Assembly: GCF_010894455.1 (NCBI RefSeq)
Contig: NZ_JAAIXY010000007.1
Location: 186,001 to 250,000 of the forward strand
Direction: 5' to 3'
Source: Myxococcus eversor
GTDB taxonomy: Bacteria > Myxococcota > Myxococcia > Myxococcales > Myxococcaceae
DNA length: 64,000 bases
Numbering within the stretch: position 1 is the stretch's first letter; each line of letters starts with the position of its first letter. The notes beneath the pieces are model-generated. The model made no database searches. It was given only the letters and a program-made list of their open reading frames with translations, and was not told the DNA's origin. Made by a program: the position numbers and the translations under genes. Shown here one piece after another: positions 1 through 7,584 of the stretch.

Positions 1-394
1 CGGAGGCGCGCACCATCGCCGGCCCGCCGATATCAATCTGCTCGATGACCTCCGCCTCTTCCGCGCCCGAGGCCACCGTCTGGCGGAACGGATAGAGATT
101 CACGGCGACCAGCGAGATGGGCTCGATGCCGTGAGCCTTCATCTCCTCGCGGTCCGCCTCCAGCTCCAGGCGACCGAGGATGCCGCCATGGATGCGCGGG
201 TGGAGCGTCTTCACACGGCCGCCGAGAATCTCCGGACTGTGTGTGTGCTCGGACACCTGCGTGGCGGCGATGCCAGCGCCCTTGAGCGCCTCCAGCGTGC
301 CACCCGTCGACAGCAGGCGGTAGCCCAGGCCAACCAGCCCCTGGGCGAAGGGAACCAGACCTCGCTTATCGGAAACGCTGAGGAGAGCCAGCAC
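1..394 (-). CDS. purH: PurH (AICAR formyltransferase/IMP cyclohydrolase), 5' part
   Basis: This is the N-terminal part (about 131 residues) of the bifunctional enzyme for the last two steps of de novo IMP synthesis; the rest lies beyond the left edge. The translation begins [17 protein letters not shown] and contains LLSTGGT, the HPRIHGGIL segment and an FDL-like LYPF stretch, all typical of the MGS-like IMP cyclohydrolase domain. The start is taken as GTG at 394, because homologues begin at this [10 protein letters not shown] segment; an in-frame TTG lies 13 codons upstream. The gene sits 99 bases downstream of the sigma-region-4 gene on the same strand, so it may have its own promoter. Family identity is secure. 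The C-terminal transformylase domain cannot be seen. Confidence 0.93.
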   Translation of the reverse strand, partial: MLALLSVSDKRGLVPFAQGLVGLGYRLLSTGGTLEALKGAGIAATQVSEHTHSPEILGGRVKTLHPRIHGGILGRLELEADREEMKAHGIEPISLVAVNLYPFRQTVASGAEEAEVIEQIDIGGPAMVRAS

Positions 395-493
395 GTGTGC
401 GCCTCGGTGTGCGGGAAGCGGCGGTAGTAGCAACCACCCCCTGGGGTGTCAACGCAACACGTCGGCGCTCCGTCGGCGGCGGCGAGCCGCCAG

Positions 494-988
<495 letters not shown>

Positions 989-1043
989 GTCCCCTCCACG
1001 TGAGGCCAGTCTAACCGGGTCCACCGGCTCCAGGGCCGGCATC

Positions 1044-1568
1044 TTATTGCGAACTCATCGTTTCGTCTTCGCGTGCGGTGACTGCGCTGCCCAGCCGGGC
1101 CACGTCCCGGACCAGATCCTGCGCTCTTTGCCGCAGCGTTGCCAACTGTGCTTCGAGCGAACGTCGGTGCTCCCCCCCGAAGGCCCGCTCTCCCAACTCG
1201 TCCCGCAGCCCGTCGAATAGACCGCCGAGGTCCCGCTCCACCTGGTCGATGTGATTGCTGTGGAACACGAAGGACTTCTTGATGTCCTCGAGGGTGTGCC
1301 CCTCCGCCATCATCTTCTTGATGACGTTGATGCGGCGCACTGCCTCCACCGGGTAGAGCCCCAGGCTCCCCTGGTGCTTCCCCTTCCGCCCCACCCGGCG
1401 ACTCCTCGGTAGCAACCCCGCCTGGACGTACTTGCGGAAGGTCGCCTCCGACAGACGCACGCCCCGCGGACGAAAGATTTCCAGAATGGCGCTCGCGGGG
1501 AGTCCTCCCGCGTTCTCGCGCTCAATCCGAGCAATCTCGTCGGGAGCCAGCAGGTCCATCGATTCCAT
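1044..1568 (-). CDS. MerR-type HTH transcriptional regulator
   Basis: A 174-residue protein with an N-terminal winged HTH of the MerR type. A helix-turn-helix over roughly residues 20-50 ([15 protein letters not shown]) is followed by a wing ([16 protein letters not shown]) and the helical segment [24 protein letters not shown]. The C-terminal half is a heptad-like helix that probably dimerises; no effector-binding domain or metal-ligand cysteines are visible. The translation begins MESMDLL, so ATG at 1559 is an alternative start. No Shine-Dalgarno is evident before 1568, and a TATATT lies only a few bases upstream, so the message may be short-leadered or leaderless (inference). It is followed at once by the sigma-region-4 gene, and the two probably form one transcript. 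Confidence 0.8.
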   Translation of the reverse strand: MESMDLLAPDEIARIERENAGGLPASAILEIFRPRGVRLSEATFRKYVQAGLLPRSRRVGRKGKHQGSLGLYPVEAVRRINVIKKMMAEGHTLEDIKKSFVFHSNHIDQVERDLGGLFDGLRDELGERAFGGEHRRSLEAQLATLRQRAQDLVRDVARLGSAVTAREDETMSSQ

Positions 1569-1876
1569 TGAATATAAGCTACTCAGAGGAGGACACTGAG
1601 TGCCAGAAATGGGCCTTCGGTGTCAAGGAAGACCGCTACAGGTCCGTTGCGGTGTCGGCCGGTTCACGCTTCGAAAACGGGCGCGCGCGCCACGCGCCAG
1701 GCGGCACGGCGCGGCCTCACCACGGGGTGAAGGAAGACCCGGAGCGCTGGCGTGTGGTGGTGCCCGGGGTGTGATGGAACCCGGGTCCGCGCGCACGGCG
1801 GAGCCCCAGGGGGCGCCGCGCGGGTGTCAGCGCGGGAGTAGCAGTGAGACGGGGGATGCGCCGAGGTGGCGCGGGG
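1569..1876. other. Intergenic region between the MerR gene and the kinase operon
   Basis: A 308-base stretch with no convincing gene. It holds the 3' flank of the kinase operon and the promoter side of the MerR gene, both transcribed leftwards. A small odd palindrome (CACT-G-AGTG, 1594-1602) lies about 25 bases before the MerR start, and AATATA is at about 1570-1575 on the plus strand. The two could be an operator and a -10 element of an autoregulated promoter. CCCGGG arms at 1763-1768 and 1780-1785 form a weak hairpin, possibly a terminator remnant of the kinase operon, but no T-tract follows. Confidence 0.3.
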
Positions 1877-4426
1877 TCAGCGGCCGCGCGGCGGGCGGAA
1901 CTCGCGCGTCACCGTGGCGCCGGCGGTGATGGTGACGTCGTAGCGCTTCTCTCCCGAGGGATGCTGGAAGAGGAGCTTGTAGGTACCCGGAGCCAGCTTG
2001 TACGAGGCGCGGCCCGAGACTTCACCCAGGCGGCGGCCGTCCAGGAACACCGTCGCGTACGGGGTTGCCCGGAGCTGGAGCAGGCCTGTCGCGGCGGCGG
2101 CTCGCGGCGCGAGGTCCGATGGAGCGTCGACTGACTTCGGTGCCGTGCCGAGGACGGCCTCCCGCTTCAGCCCATCCACCTCCGCGTCCGAATCGGAGGG
2201 CTCCGGCTCGGGGTTCGCGGCGGAGGGAGTGCTGCCCGGGGAGACAGGGCGCGGCTCGGGCTGAGCGGGCGCCGTGTCTTTCGTCTCCTTCACGACACTT
2301 CCGACGGAGCCGGCGGCGGGTGCCGAAGGCCGGGCGGTGGCGGGAGCGTCAGTCGGCGTCGATGCGACGGTCGGCGGTGCGTGGGTGGGACTCGGCGTCT
2401 CCGCGGACTGGTCGGAGCGGAGCCCATTCATCACCCCGGCGCCCACGATGAGCAGGAATCCGAGGGCCATCGTCGCGCCTACCATGCGACGCGGCCTGAG
2501 CCATCCCGAGCGCTTCGGCTGTCCAGGCGAGGACTCGGTGACGGTGGGGACCTCGCTGCCCGAGAGTGACTGAGGGCCGCCCTCTCGCGCGCCGGGCACG
2601 TGCGGCCGCGCGCTCGCATCGCGGACATTGGAGGCCATCCCGGCGTCACGGTCCTCGGAGCCGCGCGTCGAGGCTGGAGCTTCCGACGCGGCGGTGAGCC
2701 GCATCGACCTGGCGCCGTCTACCGCCTCCACGTCAGGTGACGTTCCCTCTGAATGAGCCGAGGAGCCCACCACCGCGCCGCGCTGCGACGGTTCGTCAGC
2801 CCCCTGCCCCGGCTCCTCCCCATGACTCGAGGACCGCGACAACCCGGCAGCGCGCCCTTCCACTTCGGAGGCACCATGCGAGGCATCCGCCTCAGACGTC
2901 GAGGACCGAGCCAACCCGGCAGCGCGCTCCTCCGCCTCGATGACATTACGCGCGGCATCCCCCCCTGGCATCGACGAGCGCTCGGACTCGGCCTCTCGAG
3001 GCGAAGCCCCGGCGGCGCCCTCCCTCGACACGGGCGCCAGGCCACTCGAACGGCTCGGCGTCTTCGTGGGCGCGGCGGGCGTGATGTCGGAACGCGGCCT
3101 CTCCTCCGGTGAAGCCACCGCGGGCGTCCCCTCCGGGCGGCTCGGCCGCACGGAGGCCATGGGCGCGGCCAGCGGCGGCAGCGGCGCATTCGCGCGCGGC
3201 ACGGGGGACGAAGCCACCGCGGGCAACGGCATCATCGGCGTGGCCATGGGCGGCAGCGGCACGGACAGCGCCTCCACGTCCTCCCCCCGACGCGGGAGCA
3301 CGAAGGTGGACGCATCCACGTCCTCATCCGGTGACGACGGCGGCGCCATCCCCGCGCGCCCCGCCCGCATCACCGCCGTGGGGTCCCTTCGCGGCGGAGG
3401 CACCAGGTCCTCTTCATCATCGTCATCGGGGACCGGTGCCCCGTCGACGACGTGCGTGCGCTCCTGCACCGCGGGCATCGCCTGCGTGAGGCTCCCGGGA
3501 AACAGGCGCCGCATGAAGGCACCCAGGTCCGTGTCATCCACCGACTTCGCGTGCTTCAGCACGCACTGGGCCAGCGCCCGCTCCAGCTCACCCGCCGTCT
3601 GGAACCGCGCGGCGGGGTCGCGCTCCAACGCGCGCATCACCACCGCGTCCAGCTCCGGGGGCACCTCCGGATTGAGCCGGGCCGGCGGCGGAATGACGCT
3701 GAACTGTACCGCGCGCAGCACCGCGACTTCGGAGTCCCCGTCGAACAACCGCCCGCCCGTCACCATCTCCCACAGCACCACGCCCAGGGCGAAGAGGTCC
3801 GTGCGCGCGTCCACCGCCTCTCCGCGCGCCTGCTCCGGGGCCATGTACGCGAACTTGCCCTTGAGCACCCCGGGCTGCGTCAGCTTCTTGCCCGCCTTCG
3901 CGATGCCGAAGTCCGTCAGCTTCACCGCGCCGTCATACGACAGCAGCACGTTGTGCGGCGTGACGTCCCGGTGCACCAGGTCCAGCGGCTGCCCGTTCAC
4001 CTTCAGGCGGTGCGCGTAGTGAAGCCCTCGGGCCACCTCCGCGCCCAGGTGCGCCACCAGCACCGGCGGCACCGGGTCCATCAGCTCCTTGGACTTGCGC
4101 CGCAGCTCCCACAAGGAGCAGCCACGCACGTACTCCATCGCCAGGTAGTACGTGTTCTCGTGCTTGTCGAAGTCGAAAATCTGCACCACGTTCTCGTGGT
4201 TCAGCCGCGAGGCCAGCCGCGCCTCCGCGATGAACATCTCCACGAACTCCGGGTCGCTCGCGAGGAAGGCACGCACCCGCTTGATGACGACTTCCTTCTC
4301 GAAACCCTCCACCCCGCGCGCGGTGCACAGGTAGATCTCCGCCATCCCGCCCTCCGCGAGCTTGCGGCGGACGACGTACTTGCCGATCTGCGCACCGGCG
4401 ACGAGCGTCATGGGCTTCGGGAACAT
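1877..4426 (-). CDS. Ser/Thr protein kinase with TM segment and C-terminal PEGA domain
   Basis: An 849-residue eukaryotic-type kinase of the bacterial PknB class. The catalytic domain covers roughly residues 15-280: glycine-rich loop LAEGGMAEIYL, lysine in VVIKRV, HRDVTPHNVLL catalytic loop, LTDFGIAK and MAPEQARG. A long low-complexity Pro/Ala/Ser linker follows and includes two imperfect copies of an ERAAGL-RSS / GRAAGLSRSSS segment. A single membrane helix is near residue 640, and a short PEGA domain (ATVFLDGRRLGEV) ends the protein, so the kinase is cytoplasmic with an extracytoplasmic tail. All catalytic residues are present. The start follows the stop of the upstream kinase gene by only three bases (TAG-CGC-ATG), implying translational coupling; ATG at codon 6 is an alternative. 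Confidence 0.93.
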   Translation of the reverse strand: MFPKPMTLVAGAQIGKYVVRRKLAEGGMAEIYLCTARGVEGFEKEVVIKRVRAFLASDPEFVEMFIAEARLASRLNHENVVQIFDFDKHENTYYLAMEYVRGCSLWELRRKSKELMDPVPPVLVAHLGAEVARGLHYAHRLKVNGQPLDLVHRDVTPHNVLLSYDGAVKLTDFGIAKAGKKLTQPGVLKGKFAYMAPEQARGEAVDARTDLFALGVVLWEMVTGGRLFDGDSEVAVLRAVQFSVIPPPARLNPEVPPELDAVVMRALERDPAARFQTAGELERALAQCVLKHAKSVDDTDLGAFMRRLFPGSLTQAMPAVQERTHVVDGAPVPDDDDEEDLVPPPRRDPTAVMRAGRAGMAPPSSPDEDVDASTFVLPRRGEDVEALSVPLPPMATPMMPLPAVASSPVPRANAPLPPLAAPMASVRPSRPEGTPAVASPEERPRSDITPAAPTKTPSRSSGLAPVSREGAAGASPREAESERSSMPGGDAARNVIEAEERAAGLARSSTSEADASHGASEVEGRAAGLSRSSSHGEEPGQGADEPSQRGAVVGSSAHSEGTSPDVEAVDGARSMRLTAASEAPASTRGSEDRDAGMASNVRDASARPHVPGAREGGPQSLSGSEVPTVTESSPGQPKRSGWLRPRRMVGATMALGFLLIVGAGVMNGLRSDQSAETPSPTHAPPTVASTPTDAPATARPSAPAAGSVGSVVKETKDTAPAQPEPRPVSPGSTPSAANPEPEPSDSDAEVDGLKREAVLGTAPKSVDAPSDLAPRAAAATGLLQLRATPYATVFLDGRRLGEVSGRASYKLAPGTYKLLFQHPSGEKRYDVTITAGATVTREFRPPRGR

Positions 4427-4429
4427 GCG

Positions 4430-6910
4430 CTATTCGAACTTCACGCTCACCACGTTGAGGTCGATGGCCTTCACCTCGATACGTCGACTGAGCGTCTTCT
4501 TGAGGTCGGGATTGAAGAATTTGCAGTCATAGGTCCCGACGCGCAGCTCCACCGCCTCGAAGGGCGTCTCCCCCAGCTTCTTGCCTCCGCACGTCACCTC
4601 CGCCCAGGGCCGCACCGCGAAGCGGACCTTCGCCGTGCGAGTCTCCGCGCGAGGCTCCGGCCTCGGAGGACGCGACGGCGGCGGCGTGGGAGCCACCACC
4701 CGAGCCTCCGGATTCAGCGTGAAGCGCTCCACCTGCTCCGGCCCCGAGCCCACCGTCACCGTGCGCTCGCTCGACTGGTGCTTCGCGGCCTCCACCCGGA
4801 CGGCCAGCGCCACGCCCGGCTCGGCCTCCAGCATCACCGGCGCCGCGCCCTGCTGCCGCCCATCCACGAAGACGACGGCCTGCGCGGGCTGCGCCTCCAC
4901 GCGCAACCGCACCTTCGCCACGGCCACCGGCTCCACGGGCACCTGGACCGGCGCCGTCTTCTCCACCGGAGCCTGCTGCGCCACCGGCACCAGCCGCAGC
5001 ACGCCCAGCGGCACCGGCCCCGTCGCCTGGACCTCCAGCTCCGTCCTCAGCTCCTGGTAGCCCTCGTGCGACAACACCAGCGAATAGCGCCCCTCGGGCA
5101 TCCCGGGCAGCGTCACCGGCGTGCGATCCGCCAGCTCCTGCCCGTCGAACATGACTCGCGCCCCGACGGGCACGGACTCCAACCGCGCCGGCGCCTGCAC
5201 GGCGGACCCCGGCTTCAGCCAGCCCCACAGCAGCACCAGCACCACCAGGCCCAACCCCACCGTGGGAATCCACCACCCCAGCCGGGAAGCCGGGGGCGAC
5301 GCCTCCGCCTGGCGCCCGGCCGCGCCCTTCTTGCGGCCCGGTCGCGACATGCCCAGCGACAACGTGGGCGCGTCCTCCTCCTGCTCCTCCAGTTCCTCGG
5401 CTCCCCGAGGCAGGGGCAACGACAGCCGTGACGGGCGCGGCAGGGGGCCCGCCATCTCCGGCATCGCCAGCGTCGGCGCGTCCTCTTCCACATGGTGCGT
5501 GACGGCGGGCATCGGCCGCGTGACGGCGCGCCCCTCCGGGCCGTGCGACTCCTGCTCCCGCGCTTGCGGGTTCGCCACGCGCGAGGCGGCCCGTCCCTCG
5601 GCCGGCTTCGGCTCCGTGGCGATCTTCACGTCCGTCAGCGTCGCCCGTGAGGCGGCGCGGCCGTCCATCGTCGGCGCGTCCTCCTCCACCTGAGGCGGCG
5701 CCTGCACCGCGCCCAGTCCCGAGCGCGAGGAGCGCTCCGGCGGCGCCGGGTCCACCTGACGGCGCTGGCCCGTCAGCCGGCCGCTGGGGGACTCCAGTTC
5801 GATGCGGCCCGTCTTGCCCGTGCCGCGAGGCCGCAGCGCCGCCGTCTCCCCCTCCTGCGCCCCGGTGGAGCGCGGCAGCGCGGGCCGAAGCCCCGACCGC
5901 CGCGAGCTCGCATCCTGGCGCCCGGAGCCCGAAACAGGGTCCGAGTCCTCCGTCAGCAGCTCTCCCGAGCGCGCCTCCGACGCCAGCCGCTCCGCGTAGA
6001 TCTCCTTCATGTACGCGCCGACGTGGGCCGTCGACGAGGGCAGCCGCCGCTCCGTCAGCCAGTCCTCCAGCGCGAGCTGAAGGTGGGCCGCCTCCTGGTA
6101 GCGGTCCGCCGGGTCCTTCGAGAGCGCCTTGAGGACGATGGCATCCAGGTCCTGCGGCACGCGCGGGGACGCCTGCGACGGCGGCACCACCTTGCACTCC
6201 GCCACCGCGGCCAGCGTCTGGATGTCGCTGGGGCGCTTGAACAGGCGCGTGCTGGTGAGCAGTTCGTACAGCACCACGCCCAGGGCGAAGATGTCCGAGC
6301 GCCGGTCCACGCGCTGCCCCGCCGCCTGCTCCGGCGACATGTACGAATACTTCCCCTTCAACACGCCCGAGCGCGTGACGGTGGCCTGGTCCGCCGCCTT
6401 GGCGATACCGAAGTCCACCACCTTCACCCCGCCCTCGAACGTGACGAGGATGTTCTGCGGGGACACGTCGCGGTGGACGATGTCCAGCGGCTTGCCCGTC
6501 GTCGGGTCCGTGCGCTTGTGCGCGTAGTCCAGGCCCGAGCACGCCTCGATGAGGATGCGACACACCAGCGGCACGGGGATGGGCTGCCCCATGGCCTCCG
6601 ACTGCTTCCACACCCGCCGCATGTCCTCGCCATGGATGTACTCCATGGCGATGAAGAACGAGTCGTCCTGCGCGCCCAGGTCGAAAATCTGCACGACGTT
6701 GGCGTGGTTGAGCCGCGCGGCGATGCGCGCCTCATCCAGGAACATCTTCACGAAGTCGTCGTTCTCCGCGAGGTGCGGAAGGATTCGCTTCACCACCACC
6801 AGCTTCTCGAAGCCCTCCGGACCTGGCTGGCGCGCGAGATACAACTGCGCCATCCCGCCCATGGCGAGTCGCTTCAGGAGCTGGTACCTGCCATACGTTT
6901 CAATGGTCAC
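4430..6910 (-). CDS. Ser/Thr protein kinase with TM segment and three PEGA repeats
   Basis: An 826-residue transmembrane kinase, first gene of the two-kinase operon. Motifs in order: LAMGGMAQLYL glycine loop, VVVKRI lysine, HRDVSPQNILV, VVDFGIAK and MSPEQAAG. A disordered linker of about 200 residues repeats EEDAPT. One membrane helix follows (GLGLVVLVLLWGWL, near residue 560). Three PEGA-like beta domains follow it, recognisable from GARVMFDG, AVVFVDGRQQG and AEVTCGGKKLGETP. PEGA repeats commonly bind cell-wall or surface polymers, so an envelope-sensing role is likely (inference). GTG at 6910 is chosen because it begins just before the conserved TIETYGRYQLL segment; the frame is open to an ATG at 7003, but that extension looks like random sequence. 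The substrate is unknown. Confidence 0.92.
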   Translation of the reverse strand: MTIETYGRYQLLKRLAMGGMAQLYLARQPGPEGFEKLVVVKRILPHLAENDDFVKMFLDEARIAARLNHANVVQIFDLGAQDDSFFIAMEYIHGEDMRRVWKQSEAMGQPIPVPLVCRILIEACSGLDYAHKRTDPTTGKPLDIVHRDVSPQNILVTFEGGVKVVDFGIAKAADQATVTRSGVLKGKYSYMSPEQAAGQRVDRRSDIFALGVVLYELLTSTRLFKRPSDIQTLAAVAECKVVPPSQASPRVPQDLDAIVLKALSKDPADRYQEAAHLQLALEDWLTERRLPSSTAHVGAYMKEIYAERLASEARSGELLTEDSDPVSGSGRQDASSRRSGLRPALPRSTGAQEGETAALRPRGTGKTGRIELESPSGRLTGQRRQVDPAPPERSSRSGLGAVQAPPQVEEDAPTMDGRAASRATLTDVKIATEPKPAEGRAASRVANPQAREQESHGPEGRAVTRPMPAVTHHVEEDAPTLAMPEMAGPLPRPSRLSLPLPRGAEELEEQEEDAPTLSLGMSRPGRKKGAAGRQAEASPPASRLGWWIPTVGLGLVVLVLLWGWLKPGSAVQAPARLESVPVGARVMFDGQELADRTPVTLPGMPEGRYSLVLSHEGYQELRTELEVQATGPVPLGVLRLVPVAQQAPVEKTAPVQVPVEPVAVAKVRLRVEAQPAQAVVFVDGRQQGAAPVMLEAEPGVALAVRVEAAKHQSSERTVTVGSGPEQVERFTLNPEARVVAPTPPPSRPPRPEPRAETRTAKVRFAVRPWAEVTCGGKKLGETPFEAVELRVGTYDCKFFNPDLKKTLSRRIEVKAIDLNVVSVKFE

Positions 6911-7057
6911 GGCGACCCGACCGCACCCCACCCACGGGGAAAACCCACGGCCCGTGGCCTTCCGGAATCCGGGCGCGGCGAAGCCCCGAGCGTAAGCGCA
7001 CACGACAGGGGGGTCAAACCCTTGTAGACACGGCGGAACCCGTGCCCCCCTCCGTGG

Positions 7058-7402
7058 TTACCGCCGGGCGGCGCGGACCTCGCGCGACTCCCGCATCAGC
7101 GCCTCCAGTTCGTCCAGGTGGCGCTTGAGCACCGGCATCAGCACCGGGGCCGCATCCACCCTGTCGAACAGGTCCAGGACCCGGTCCACCTTACGCTCGA
7201 TTTCCTGGGCTCGGGCCGGCGTGATCCGTCGCAGGAGCATGTCCGCTCCCGCCTCCATCAACGCGCGGGCGACGGCATCCCGGGAAGCGAGCGGCTCTTG
7301 CTGTCGGCGGCCCTCGCCCTGAATCACCCGCAGGCCCGGGGCGCGCGCCGGGGAAGAGCGAGCCACGCTCGTCGTCTTCGTGTTTTCGGAGTCTGGGGAC
7401 AT
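7058..7402 (-). CDS. Small conserved-type hypothetical protein
   Basis: A 114-residue charged, soluble, mostly helical protein with no recognised domain. The N-terminal 40 residues are polar and probably disordered. The rest looks like a helical bundle or coiled coil (EIERKVDRVLDLFDRV, RHLDELEALMRESREV). ATG at 7402 is chosen because GAGGAGG lies eight bases upstream and codon bias starts there; the frame stays open further upstream, but that extension lacks coding character. It lies 147 bases upstream of the kinase operon on the same strand, so it may be co-transcribed. No function is proposed. Confidence 0.65.
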   Translation of the reverse strand: MSPDSENTKTTSVARSSPARAPGLRVIQGEGRRQQEPLASRDAVARALMEAGADMLLRRITPARAQEIERKVDRVLDLFDRVDAAPVLMPVLKRHLDELEALMRESREVRAARR

Positions 7403-7529
7403 CACCGGGTGCCTCCTCGGCGGGCGCGGGTACGACCTCAGGGTACACACCGTGAGGAGCCCTCCAATTTTCTGGTCATCCGCACAGGCGGAGCCAGACC
7501 TGTAGCACCCGGGACCGACATGAACGTCG

Positions 7530-7549
7530 AGGGCCGGATGACCGGCCCT
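7530..7549 (-). terminator. Hairpin downstream of the vWA/ASH lipoprotein gene
   Basis: A perfect 8-bp stem (AGGGCCGG / CCGGCCCT) with a four-base ATGA loop, 36 bases past the stop of the leftward gene ending at 7585. There is no T-run after the stem, so termination may rely on Rho or simply protect the 3' end. Confidence 0.5.
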
Positions 7550-7584
7550 TCGACTGGCGCACACGACGCGCCTGCTCCCCTGCT

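Noticed and set aside
1618-1750. Two similar short segments (GTCAAGGAAGACCGC and GTGAAGGAAGACCCG) before the MerR gene
   Set aside because: Only two short imperfect copies; too little to call a repeat family or regulator site.
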